Notes: generated from the sequence alone by a model not told the origin. A stretch of 11,682 nt of DNA from Candidatus Dojkabacteria bacterium UBA5749 (GCA_002419125.1 DIFL01000019.1:1-11682); one strand, 5' to 3'; counted from the stretch's first letter, positions 1-6,989 are shown. Numbers and translations are program-made.

Positions 1-25
1 TGGCGGAATGGACGGGACTCGAACC
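1..25 (-). pseudogene. 3'-end fragment of a tRNA-Asp-like gene (possible att-like repeat)
   Basis: Read on the minus strand this is a T-loop and 3' acceptor strand followed by CCA. It matches the 3' end of the intact tRNA-Asp at 1810-1834 at 23 of 25 positions, in the same orientation; the differences are two adjacent acceptor bases (positions 7-8). The similarity stops at base 26. No D arm, anticodon arm or matching 5' acceptor strand is visible in the following 150 bases, and the T stem would contain a C-C mismatch. It is therefore a remnant or attachment-site-like repeat rather than a working tRNA. The copy touches the window edge, so its left boundary is unknown. Confidence 0.6.
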
Positions 26-181
26 GACTAGAAATATTATCAATCAACATAAGGACTTTTTGAATACAAGGTTCGAACATCGTTCCCTAGGTGAGACAGG
101 TCACCTAACTCGTCCGTAGATTATATGGTCATTTATAAATGATTGCGATAAAATAGGAGTAATAAAATAATACTATTAATA
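26..181. other. Non-coding leader region with a strong inverted repeat
   Basis: No convincing reading frame is seen here. A perfect 7-bp inverted repeat with a 6-base loop lies at 88-107 (arms TAGGTGA and TCACCTA), and the palindrome GTTCGAAC is at 71-78. No T-run follows the hairpin on either strand, so it does not look like an intrinsic terminator. A -10-like TAAAAT is at 149-154 and AGGAG at 156-160. AGGAG lies about 21 bases before the dehydrogenase start, too far for a normal ribosome binding site. An alternative -10-like TACTAT at 171-176 would give a nearly leaderless mRNA. Confidence 0.4.
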
Positions 182-1558
182 ATGACAAAATTAATATCTA
201 CGAGTCCTGATAAAAGTATTGGGGTTATCGGTGAAGTAGAAGTAACTACCTCCAAACAAATAACACAACTTGTACAGAAGGCAAAAGTGGCATTTAATAG
301 TTGGAGTAAGCTATCTATATCAGATAGAAAACTAAAATTAGAGAATCTATATTCTGAATTAGAATCTAAAAAAGAAGAACTTGCCATACTAGAATCAAAG
401 GAAATGGGAATGCCAATTGAAGAAAGTAATATAGATTTAGATTCAGGTCTAAACTATTTCAGATGGTACTTAGATAACACTGAAAAGTATTTGTCTCCTG
501 AAATCAGCTTTGAAAGTGAAAAAGAAATACATACCGTATATTACGAACCTATTGGAGTTGCTGCTGTTATCATGCCATGGAATTTTCCATTCTCAAATTT
601 CATTTGGGGTATAATTCCCAATTTAATGGTTGGTAATACAGTAGTTTTCAAACATTCTGAAGAAGTTCCTGTGGTTTGTAAGAAATATCAAGAAATCACT
701 GAATCATCTATTATTCCTGAAGGAGTATTAAACTTTGTGTATGGTGCAGGAGATGTTGGTGATCAATTGGTACATTCAGATATAGATGTAATTTGTTTTA
801 CGGGTAGTACAAAGACGGGTAAATATTTGAATAAAGTAGGAGCTGAAAAAATGATTAAAGTACTTCTTGAATTAGGAGGTTCAGCACCTGGAGTAGTTTT
901 CGAGGATGCTGATATAGACAATGTAGTTGAAACAGTATTTTTAAATAGATTCGGGAACTGTGGTCAAATATGTGATGGATTAAAGAGAATGATTGTTCAT
1001 GAGTCTGTTGTAGAAGACTTCATTCTTAAAATGAAAACAAAGTTAGAATCAGTTAAGGTAGGAAATCCTACTGAAGAGGATACAAATATCGGTCCTTTGG
1101 TAGCTGATAGGCAGTTCGTATTACTTGAAGAACAAGTTAAAGATGCAATAGAGAAAGGTGCTGAAGTTGTTATCGGTGGAAATAAACCAGAAGAATTAGA
1201 GGGATCTTATTATATGCCAACAATTCTAAGGAATATCTCAAAGGAGATGAGAGTTTGGTCTGAAGAAGTATTTGGGCCTGTTTTACCAGTTATGACATTT
1301 AGTACATATGAGGAAGCTATTGAGCTTGCTAATGATACTCCATACGGATTGGGAGGCTATGTATTTACAGCTGATAGGGAGTTAGGAGAGAAAGCAGCTA
1401 GAGATATTAAAACAGGAATGGTTAGTATTAATGGAGCATTTTATGTAATACCTGATGATCCATTTGGAGGTTGTAAGATGTCAGGAATAGGCAGAGAGCA
1501 TGGAAAATGGGGATTAAGAGAACTTACTGATGTAAAGGTAGTAGCAAGTTTCAAATAG
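182..1558 (+). CDS. NAD(P)-dependent aldehyde dehydrogenase (succinate-semialdehyde dehydrogenase-like)
   Basis: A 458-residue member of the aldehyde dehydrogenase superfamily, cytosolic, oxidising an aldehyde to its acid with NAD(P)+. The usual residues are present: the oxyanion Asn in PWNFP (N134), cofactor-binding Lys in VFKHSE (K157), the Rossmann FTGST (206-210), general base Glu in LELGG (E230), nucleophilic Cys in GQIC (C264) and Glu in EEVFGP (E362). The length fits the shorter GabD/Sad-like subfamily. Overall style suggests a semialdehyde substrate, but substrate cannot be fixed from sequence. The ATG at 182 gives the expected N-terminus and no good Shine-Dalgarno precedes it. The gene stands alone, with no pathway neighbours, between a tRNA-Asp 3' fragment (1-25) and the intact tRNA-Asp (1810-1886), which may mean it was acquired. 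Confidence 0.93.
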   Translation: MTKLISTSPDKSIGVIGEVEVTTSKQITQLVQKAKVAFNSWSKLSISDRKLKLENLYSELESKKEELAILESKEMGMPIEESNIDLDSGLNYFRWYLDNTEKYLSPEISFESEKEIHTVYYEPIGVAAVIMPWNFPFSNFIWGIIPNLMVGNTVVFKHSEEVPVVCKKYQEITESSIIPEGVLNFVYGAGDVGDQLVHSDIDVICFTGSTKTGKYLNKVGAEKMIKVLLELGGSAPGVVFEDADIDNVVETVFLNRFGNCGQICDGLKRMIVHESVVEDFILKMKTKLESVKVGNPTEEDTNIGPLVADRQFVLLEEQVKDAIEKGAEVVIGGNKPEELEGSYYMPTILRNISKEMRVWSEEVFGPVLPVMTFSTYEEAIELANDTPYGLGGYVFTADRELGEKAARDIKTGMVSINGAFYVIPDDPFGGCKMSGIGREHGKWGLRELTDVKVVASFK

Positions 1559-1809
1559 TTAGATTATCCACAATTTGTTACTGACAGAAACGAGAATGGA
1601 ACGGAGGGGAAATTTTGGATATATGGATATTATTGTGTTAAATCAGGGTTTCTACTTCGAACGGAAGGGTCCTTTAAATGGGGCTTTTTCAGACTTTTTC
1701 ATATACCAGGCCATATTTCTGAAAACTCGTTTTTTGAGGATCGAAATAATCAAGCTTTAACAACCTTTCTAAGGGGTAGTGCACGGGTCTTGAAGCAACC
1801 CTCGAAATA
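1559..1809. other. 251-bp intergenic region with no supported gene
   Basis: This is an unusually long gap for the window, between the dehydrogenase stop and the 3' end of tRNA-Asp. A 61-codon frame at 1575-1760 (+) shows no recognisable motif and no ribosome binding site, so I do not call it. Short G-rich patches make its composition differ from the surrounding AT-rich genes. I see no convincing terminator for either flanking gene. It could be eroded remnant DNA from whatever brought in the dehydrogenase, but nothing proves that. Confidence 0.4.
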
Positions 1810-1886
1810 TGGCGGGGTGGACGGGACTCGAACCCGCAACCTTTGCAGTGACAGTGCAAAGCTCTAACCAGTTGAGCTACCACCCC
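1810..1886 (-). tRNA. tRNA-Asp(GTC)
   Basis: A full cloverleaf is readable on the minus strand: acceptor GGGGTGG pairing with CCACCCC, discriminator G, D arm GCTC/GAGC, anticodon arm TTGCA/TGCAA around the loop CTGTCAC (anticodon GTC, Asp), and T arm GCGGG-TTCGAGT-CCCGT. The CCA end is encoded (1812-1810). An extended -10 promoter lies just upstream. Its 3' terminal 25 bases recur at 1-25. Confidence 0.96.
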
Positions 1887-1900
1887 AATTTACAGGAAAA

Positions 1901-1929
1901 AGTATATCAAACTATATTAAAAATAACAA
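1901..1929 (-). promoter_or_regulatory. Promoter of tRNA-Asp
   Basis: On the minus strand, -35 TTGTTA (1929-1924) and -10 TATACT (1906-1901) are separated by 17 bases. TGA directly precedes the -10 hexamer, as in an extended -10 element. The predicted start near 1894 is about 8 bases before the mature tRNA 5' end at 1886. Confidence 0.6.
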
Positions 1930-1949
1930 TGGAAAGAAGTAAATACCTA

Positions 1950-2480
1950 TTAAAAATCACTATCCTTCTTAAAAGGAATAAATCTATCTATACCAGGCAT
2001 CTGTACAACCTTTTTCTTAAAATCAGGATTCAAGGAGTACCCACTTAAAACTTTCTTTTCTGGAGTAACTAACTGTCTTAGTTCAAAAGTATGAGTGTTA
2101 GATTTAAGCCAATAAGCTTCAGAGTAGGGTTTACCATCTATTAATACAATATAAAGATAACCCTTACTACCTCTCTCGTTGATGAAATACCCCTTTATAT
2201 CTACCATTTCCTTTGGTTCTGTTTTTACCACTGTACTACCACTACTTTCAGTTTTAACTTCGTCTATCCAGTTAAAGCCCCTCCCAGTAGTCAACATTAA
2301 CATAATATCATTTTCTAAAACATTTACCTGTTCAGGAATTTTAACAGTATTACAATATGGAAGGTCCCTATCTAAACCGGGAATAAAATCTAGATGTAAA
2401 ACAGTTTCTCTTACTCCAACAAACTCTTCTGAAAGGTTATCAACCTCTCCTGTATACTCTGGTTCAAATCTTTCTGCCAT
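1950..2480 (-). CDS. Hypothetical protein, 176 aa
   Basis: I do not recognise this family. The product is soluble-looking: no signal peptide or membrane segment, an acidic N-terminal third, and a C-terminal half rich in alternating hydrophobic and charged residues that suggests beta strands (around 93-150). A Ser/Thr/Lys-rich stretch near residues 78-90 could be a linker. It has one cysteine (about residue 43). The ATG at 2480 has no Shine-Dalgarno; a weak TTGATT-17-TAAGTT promoter-like pair can be read upstream. It lies 101 bases downstream of the thioredoxin gene on the same strand, so co-transcription is possible, but nothing ties it functionally to thioredoxin. Regular codon use over 176 codons supports a real gene. 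Confidence 0.75.
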   Translation of the reverse strand: MAERFEPEYTGEVDNLSEEFVGVRETVLHLDFIPGLDRDLPYCNTVKIPEQVNVLENDIMLMLTTGRGFNWIDEVKTESSGSTVVKTEPKEMVDIKGYFINERGSKGYLYIVLIDGKPYSEAYWLKSNTHTFELRQLVTPEKKVLSGYSLNPDFKKKVVQMPGIDRFIPFKKDSDF

Positions 2481-2581
2481 GTATAACTAGATAAACTTAG
2501 TTTAATTACATAAGCTAATCAATGGGCAGAGAACACATTTAATTTTGTTAGATTACGAAGATACCCTACTTTATATATCTA

Positions 2582-2899
2582 TTATAAATGGGCCTCAATA
2601 CTTTTTACAAAAGCATCTTTAGGTTGTAAACCAATCATACTCTCTACAATCTCTCCATCCTTAAAAAGAAGGATAGTAGGTATACTCATAATCCCATATT
2701 TTTGAGGAAATTCCATATTCTCATCTACATTCATCTTACATACTTTTAACTTCCCCTTCATCTCCTCTGCTATTTCCTCTATTACTGGTCCTACCATTCT
2801 ACAAGGACCACACCATGGAGCCCAGAAGTCTACAAGTACTAAACCTTTATGATCTAATACCTCTGATTGGAAATCTTTGTCTGTTACATGTACTTCCAT
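2582..2899 (-). CDS. trxA: Thioredoxin
   Basis: A 105-residue protein spanning one complete thioredoxin fold, the usual size for the family. It carries the canonical WCGPC active site (C30, C33) after the VDFWAPW strand, the cis-proline in SIPT (P74), and the FKDG turn near 79-82. It acts in the cytosol as a dithiol reductant, normally recycled by thioredoxin reductase, which is not in this window. One additional Cys is at residue 54. The ATG at 2899 gives the expected start of the first helix and strand. It is divergent from the tsaC-tsaE gene, with 66 bases holding both promoters, and is followed on the same strand by an unknown 176-residue protein. Confidence 0.96.
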   Translation of the reverse strand: MEVHVTDKDFQSEVLDHKGLVLVDFWAPWCGPCRMVGPVIEEIAEEMKGKLKVCKMNVDENMEFPQKYGIMSIPTILLFKDGEIVESMIGLQPKDAFVKSIEAHL

Positions 2900-2953
2900 A
2901 ATATATAAATACTCAAGTTATATCGTAAATATGAAATATATTCACATTCAAGG

Positions 2954-2965
2954 TATAATTGTATC
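2954..2965 (+). promoter_or_regulatory. -10 element of the t6A operon, implying a leaderless mRNA
   Basis: A perfect TATAAT at 2954-2959 sits only 6 bases before the ATG at 2966, so transcription would be expected to begin at or next to the start codon. No Shine-Dalgarno sequence is present. The -35 region is weak. Confidence 0.45.
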
Positions 2966-4057
2966 ATGAAAAGGGTAAAATTGACTAATAAAAATCAAGA
3001 TGAAGTTATAAAAGAAAGTATTAAAGTACTAAATGATGGAGGGCTTCTAGTATATCCCACAGAAACATGTTATGGATTAGCAGTAGATGCAACTAACAGT
3101 AGAGCATTATCAAAATTACTCTCATACAAAACATTTAGAGGATCTAAGCCAATCTCCATTGCTGTATCAGATATAGATATGGCTAAAAGATATGTAGAGT
3201 TAAATGAAATGGCATTAAATATTTACAAGAACTACTTACCAGGACCAATTACAGTAGTTTCTAAAAGTAAGGGGATTCTTGAGCCTCCAGTAGTCTCTAA
3301 ACAGGGTTCTACAGGTGTACGAATACCCGACTACAAGTTCACACTTAAACTTATTAAGGAATTTGGAAGACCTATTACAGCAACATCTGCAAATGTATCA
3401 TACAGACCACATCCATACAGTATAGATCAGTTAATAAAGGATTTACCTAAAAAAAGTGAATCTTTAATATCTATGTACATTGATGATGGGCTATTACCTA
3501 AGAACTCTCCCTCTACAATTTTGGATACCACACTTAACACACTAACCATATTACGAGAAGGAAAGATTAGATTTGAAGATGCAGTATTAAAGAGTACTTT
3601 ACTTGAAGAAAGGGTAACAGAAACTCCTAAGGAAACATCAGATTTTGGAAGATGGTTTACTAAAGAGTACTTAAAAGATTTAAAAGGTAGTGTAGTTGTT
3701 GCCCTAAGTGGTGAGTTGGGAGCAGGTAAAACACAGTTTACAAAAGGTATTGGTAAAGAGTTAGGTAGCAAAGATATTGTTAATTCCCCTACATATACCA
3801 TTATCAATGAATACAAATATGATTGTAATACCCTAGCTCATATGGATACATGGAGATTAAATGATGAAGAGGAATTTAATAGGTCGGGGTTAGTAGAACA
3901 TTTAGAGGTGGGTAGAATTGTAGTAATAGAGTGGGCAGATAAGTTCTATCAAGAGATAGAATCAATCTGCTCTAAAAAAAATATACCTATGTACAAAATA
4001 TCTTTTGAATATATATCTTTAGAAGAAAGGAAAATAACAATATATGGTACTAACTAG
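2966..4057 (+). CDS. TsaC-TsaE fusion: threonylcarbamoyl-AMP synthase joined to the t6A ATPase
   Basis: This 363-residue protein joins two enzymes of the N6-threonylcarbamoyladenosine (t6A37) pathway. Residues about 1-205 are a TsaC/Sua5/YrdC domain, which makes threonylcarbamoyl-AMP from Thr, bicarbonate and ATP: YPTETCYGL (30-38), the RGSKP motif (58-62), TSANVS (140-145) and PSTILD (182-187). The usual SANxSG appears here as SANVSY. A short charged linker (about 206-225) leads to a TsaE domain: Walker A GELGAGKT (249-256), SPTYT (274-278), HMDTWRL (292-298) and IEWADK (321-326). TsaE is the ATPase that resets the transferase complex. No TsaB gene is in the window. The gene overlaps tsaD by 14 bases, so the two are co-expressed. 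The order and integrity of motifs argue against an assembly artefact. Confidence 0.93.
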   Translation: MKRVKLTNKNQDEVIKESIKVLNDGGLLVYPTETCYGLAVDATNSRALSKLLSYKTFRGSKPISIAVSDIDMAKRYVELNEMALNIYKNYLPGPITVVSKSKGILEPPVVSKQGSTGVRIPDYKFTLKLIKEFGRPITATSANVSYRPHPYSIDQLIKDLPKKSESLISMYIDDGLLPKNSPSTILDTTLNTLTILREGKIRFEDAVLKSTLLEERVTETPKETSDFGRWFTKEYLKDLKGSVVVALSGELGAGKTQFTKGIGKELGSKDIVNSPTYTIINEYKYDCNTLAHMDTWRLNDEEEFNRSGLVEHLEVGRIVVIEWADKFYQEIESICSKKNIPMYKISFEYISLEERKITIYGTN

Positions 4058-5132
4058 AGAAATATTAAAACAAAAACCATTAATACTAGGAATAGATACT
4101 AGTTGTGATGACACATCAGTAGCACTACTTAGAGGTAGAGAGGTAATAACCTCAGAACTCTCATCTCAAACAGAACTACATGCACAGTTTGGTGGAGTAG
4201 TTCCAGATTTAGCAAAGAGATTACATGAACAAAATATTGATGAGGTATACAATAGGGCACTGAATAATAACCCAGGAATGATTAACAATGTAGACTACAT
4301 TGCAGTAACAACTGGCCCGGGTTTGGCAATTGACCTTGAGGTAGGTATTAAATATGCAAAAGAGTTAGCTCTAAGATACAACAAACCGTTTGTTCCAATT
4401 AATCATATGGAAGGACATATGTTTTCATCACTACTTCTTAATTCAAAAGGGAATGGCTTAGTAAGTGATAATCAATTAATATCTTCCTTTCCTGCTCTTG
4501 CATTACTAATGTCTGGGAAGCATACAGAGATTATATATATTAAAGAGATTGGTAAATACAAAAAGTTAGGACAAACATTAGATGATGCAGCAGGAGAAGC
4601 GTTTGATAAGGTGGGGAGAATTTTAAATTTTGGATATCCAGGTGGTCCTGTTGTATCAGAGTTTGCTAAAAGGGGGAAATCTGGAAATATTGTATTTACT
4701 ACTCCTATGAAAAATTCTATGGATTTGAATTTCAGTTACTCTGGTATTAAAACTGCTGCACTTTACAAAACAAAAGAGTTAAGAGAGAAGGACATACCTG
4801 AGCGAGAATGGGTATATGATTTTTGTAGAGGGTTTGTTGATGCAATAGTAGATTCTGTAGTTATTAAACTTAAACTTGCAATAGAAAAGAATCCTGAGGT
4901 TAAATCCATATTTGTAGGAGGAGGGGTATTTAATAGTGAGGAGATACTTAGAAGTATTGGGAGAGTAGCTAAAGAGTACAGTTTAAATTATTACTATCCA
5001 GAGATAGCATATAGGAGTGATAATGCAGGGATGATAGGAATTGCAGGGTATCTGAATATTCTACAAGGTAGATATTTTTCGAAAGGAGAAGATATACAAA
5101 TTATCGATAGGAATCCTCGATTATCTTTGTAA
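4044..5132 (+). CDS. tsaD: TsaD, tRNA N6-threonylcarbamoyladenosine transferase
   Basis: A 362-residue ASKHA-fold protein that moves the threonylcarbamoyl group onto A37 of tRNAs reading ANN codons. Visible family motifs are the N-terminal GIDTSCDDTSVALL (16-29), the TGPGL loop, the metal-binding HMEGH (H121 and H125), LGQTLDDAAGEAFDKVG followed by YPGGP, SGIKTAA, GGGVFNS and the C-terminal SDNAGMIG. The length is slightly above the usual 335-345. The start at 4044 lies within the end of the TsaC-TsaE gene; an AAAGGAAA stretch about 10-13 bases upstream may serve as a ribosome binding site, one of few in the window. The 3' end is only 5 bases from the convergent enolase stop codon. Confidence 0.95.
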   Translation: MVLTREILKQKPLILGIDTSCDDTSVALLRGREVITSELSSQTELHAQFGGVVPDLAKRLHEQNIDEVYNRALNNNPGMINNVDYIAVTTGPGLAIDLEVGIKYAKELALRYNKPFVPINHMEGHMFSSLLLNSKGNGLVSDNQLISSFPALALLMSGKHTEIIYIKEIGKYKKLGQTLDDAAGEAFDKVGRILNFGYPGGPVVSEFAKRGKSGNIVFTTPMKNSMDLNFSYSGIKTAALYKTKELREKDIPEREWVYDFCRGFVDAIVDSVVIKLKLAIEKNPEVKSIFVGGGVFNSEEILRSIGRVAKEYSLNYYYPEIAYRSDNAGMIGIAGYLNILQGRYFSKGEDIQIIDRNPRLSL

Positions 5133-5137
5133 ATTAA

Positions 5138-6409
5138 TTACAGATTCAATTTCGTTTCAATCTCCAATAATCTATTATATTTTGCTAATCTTTCTCCTCT
5201 TGTAGGACCACCAAATTTAGATTGTTGAGCAGGTGTTCCTACTACTAGGTCGGCAATAAAGGAGTCATTAGTTTCTCCACTTCTATGAGAGATTACTGCA
5301 TTCATTCCTCTATCTACAGTTAGCCTAATAGCATCTAGTGTTTCTGTTACTGTCCCTATCTGGTTTAATTTGATTAATACTGCATTCATAGCTTTATGAT
5401 TAATTCCCTTAAGTATTAACTTTGTATTTGTTGTTAACAGATCATCTCCTACAACTTGATACTTGTCTCCTAAGTTTTCAGTAAATACTGCCCAATCATC
5501 CCAAGAATCTTCATGCATTGGGTCTTCTATTGAAAACATTGGGTATTGTGAGTACCACTGTTTTTGTAATTCTAACCAATCTTGCCCATTCAAAGATTTA
5601 TGTTCCCTATGAAGTTCATATTTATTTGTATCGTGATTGAAAAATTCCGAAGAGGCAACATCTATGGCAATATGGAATTTGTCTTTGTATCCTGCTTTTT
5701 CTATTCCCTGTAGCAGAATATCTAATGCATCTTTGTTTGTTTTTAACTCTCTTGGAGCAAATGCTCCTTCATATCCAACCCCTACGGAGTAATTCTTGCT
5801 ATTTAAGATTTCGTGTATGGAATGGAATATCTCTGTACTTGCTCTTAAAGTTTCTTTGAAATTGGGAAACGAGTTGTGAGTAGGTACCACCATGTACTCT
5901 TGAATATCTGTTGACCAGTTACCATGTTTACCTCCTTCTAAAAGTAATATCTGAGGAAGGGGTAACTTGAATTTATCTTTAGAATACTGCTCATCCCAAT
6001 ATATCATTCCTATATATTCAAAAAGTTCTAATCCAATTCTTTTAGATACTGCTCTACAGAAAGCCATAGAACATGAAAGTATTGCGTTTCCTCCTAACTT
6101 AGATTTATTCTCTGTTCCATCAAGGGATATTAAAAGTTCATCGAACTCTTTTTGACTTTCAAACTCTTTATCCACTATGGCATCTCTAATTATTGTATTT
6201 ACATTTTCAATTGCTTTAAGTACTCCTTTCCCGTTATATCTTGTAATATCCCCATCTCGCAGTTCTAATACCTCTCTACTACCAGTGGACGCCCCTGATG
6301 GTACTTCTCCCTTTGCTATGTCACCGCTTAGTAGTTCTATTTCTGTTGAGATGGTTGGTACTCCTCTTGAATCTAATATTTCAATAGCGTGGATATTTTT
6401 TATTTTCAT
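5138..6409 (-). CDS. eno: Enolase (divergent)
   Basis: A 423-residue phosphopyruvate hydratase of glycolysis (2-phosphoglycerate to phosphoenolpyruvate), cytosolic, complete in length. Recognised: SGASTGSRE loop (38-45) and ELRDGD, the histidine loop (H162), catalytic Glu (E214), Mg2+ ligands D250, E295 and D322, catalytic Lys in IKLNQIG (K347), SHRSGE (374-379) and K398. Several normally strict positions differ: NGG reads EGG (E158), HADN reads HGNW, GDEGG reads GYEGA (212-216), and the K(T/S)GAP-like turn reads KFGGP. All residues I can equate with catalysis or metal binding remain, so activity is likely. It is convergent with tsaD and divergent from tRNA-Leu. No clear Shine-Dalgarno precedes the ATG. 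Confidence 0.94.
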   Translation of the reverse strand: MKIKNIHAIEILDSRGVPTISTEIELLSGDIAKGEVPSGASTGSREVLELRDGDITRYNGKGVLKAIENVNTIIRDAIVDKEFESQKEFDELLISLDGTENKSKLGGNAILSCSMAFCRAVSKRIGLELFEYIGMIYWDEQYSKDKFKLPLPQILLLEGGKHGNWSTDIQEYMVVPTHNSFPNFKETLRASTEIFHSIHEILNSKNYSVGVGYEGAFAPRELKTNKDALDILLQGIEKAGYKDKFHIAIDVASSEFFNHDTNKYELHREHKSLNGQDWLELQKQWYSQYPMFSIEDPMHEDSWDDWAVFTENLGDKYQVVGDDLLTTNTKLILKGINHKAMNAVLIKLNQIGTVTETLDAIRLTVDRGMNAVISHRSGETNDSFIADLVVGTPAQQSKFGGPTRGERLAKYNRLLEIETKLNL

Positions 6410-6475
6410 ATTTATTTATTAGTAAATTACTTAATTGATTTTTGCATAAACAGGGGTACAGAGCAAGTAGAAGGT

Positions 6476-6504
6476 TTTAAAAAAAGTTAGATATCTGATA
6501 AAAT
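6476..6504 (+). promoter_or_regulatory. Promoter of tRNA-Leu
   Basis: The -10 hexamer TAAAAT (6499-6504) is preceded by TGA, as an extended -10. The -35 is poor (TTTAAA at 6476-6481, 17-base spacing). The predicted start, near 6511, is just before the tRNA at 6513. The 10-base word CTGATAAAAT is identical to that before tRNA-Val(TAC). Confidence 0.5.
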
Positions 6505-6512
6505 GTAATTAG

Positions 6513-6599
6513 GCCGAGGTGGTGAAATTGGCAGACACGCTACCTTGAGGTGGTAGTGGGACTTATACTCTCGTGCAGGTTCAACTCCTGTCCTCGGCA
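6513..6599 (+). tRNA. tRNA-Leu(GAG)
   Basis: A class II tRNA of 87 bases. The acceptor GCCGAGG pairs with CCTCGGC, the anticodon arm CTACC/GGTAG encloses TTGAGGT (anticodon GAG, Leu), there is a long variable arm, and the T arm is GCAGG-TTCAACT-CCTGT. The discriminator is A and CCA is not encoded, so a CCA-adding enzyme is required. Confidence 0.95.
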
Positions 6600-6623
6600 T
6601 TCTTTAGTTTAGTAATTACTGCC

Positions 6624-6989
6624 ATGGCTATGGGGAAAGAGAGAAAGTATATGCCTATTTTAATATTTCTTTTCCTTGCTATTTTTGTTTTTGGTTTTGT
6701 TAAGATGTTAAATGGTTTTAAGCCTACTGCTAGAGTACTTTCCTATAGGGATTCTGTTTGTAATGAGATGTTTATCTCTGAAGCTATTATCTTTGCTCAG
6801 GGTAGTGAGTGTATGAAAGAGGGGAAGTTAGATGTGCATAGTTATGAGTGTAATGAAGATATTGGAAGAATAGATTTTCCGATAGTTCTATCCGAGGAAA
6901 GAGAAGATGGTAAGAGTGCAGAATGTACTGTTTTTACTAGTTCTGGTAATACTCATTTACTTTGGATTGAGAATATAGAATTGGAATAA
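6624..6989 (+). CDS. Small membrane-anchored protein with a four-cysteine outer domain
   Basis: I do not recognise the family. From the ATG at 6624 the product has 121 residues: a short basic N-terminus (KERK), one hydrophobic segment of about 18-20 residues, then roughly 90 polar residues, probably outside the membrane. This domain has four cysteines, in VCNE, SECM, YECN and AECT, which could form two disulfides. An in-frame GTG at 6573 lies inside tRNA-Leu and is an unlikely start; ATGs at 6630 and 6651 are alternatives. The start at 6624 is 24 bases after the tRNA's last base with no separate promoter visible, so the mRNA may be released from a tRNA-Leu read-through transcript. The gene ends 32 bases before tRNA-Val(TAC) and holds that tRNA's -35 in its last codons. 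Confidence 0.72.
   Translation: MAMGKERKYMPILIFLFLAIFVFGFVKMLNGFKPTARVLSYRDSVCNEMFISEAIIFAQGSECMKEGKLDVHSYECNEDIGRIDFPIVLSEEREDGKSAECTVFTSSGNTHLLWIENIELE

Noticed and set aside
1..120. Possible tmRNA 3' end or intron-bearing tRNA on the minus strand
   Set aside because: The T-loop and CCA fit, but no matching 5' acceptor strand, tag-coding region or intron core is seen before the dehydrogenase gene begins at 182.
1660..1710. Possible intrinsic terminator in the spacer after the dehydrogenase
   Set aside because: T-runs are present but the preceding bases do not form a stable GC-rich stem.
1575..1760. 61-residue frame on the plus strand
   Set aside because: No recognisable motif, no ribosome binding site, and composition like random translation of the spacer.
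1689..1883. 64-residue frame on the minus strand beginning MVAQLVRALHC
   Set aside because: It is a direct translation of the tRNA-Asp gene, another familiar spurious annotation.
1809..2048. 79-residue frame on the plus strand beginning MAGWTGLEPATF
   Set aside because: It is the antisense translation of tRNA-Asp, a well-known false protein type, running on into the antisense of the 176-residue gene.
3427..3816. 129-residue frame on the minus strand within the TsaC-TsaE gene
   Set aside because: It is a shadow of a strongly conserved gene on the other strand and shows no motif of its own.
6573..6623. GTG start for the small membrane protein inside tRNA-Leu
   Set aside because: The first 17 codons would be tRNA sequence; the ATG at 6624 gives a normal basic N-terminus before the membrane segment.
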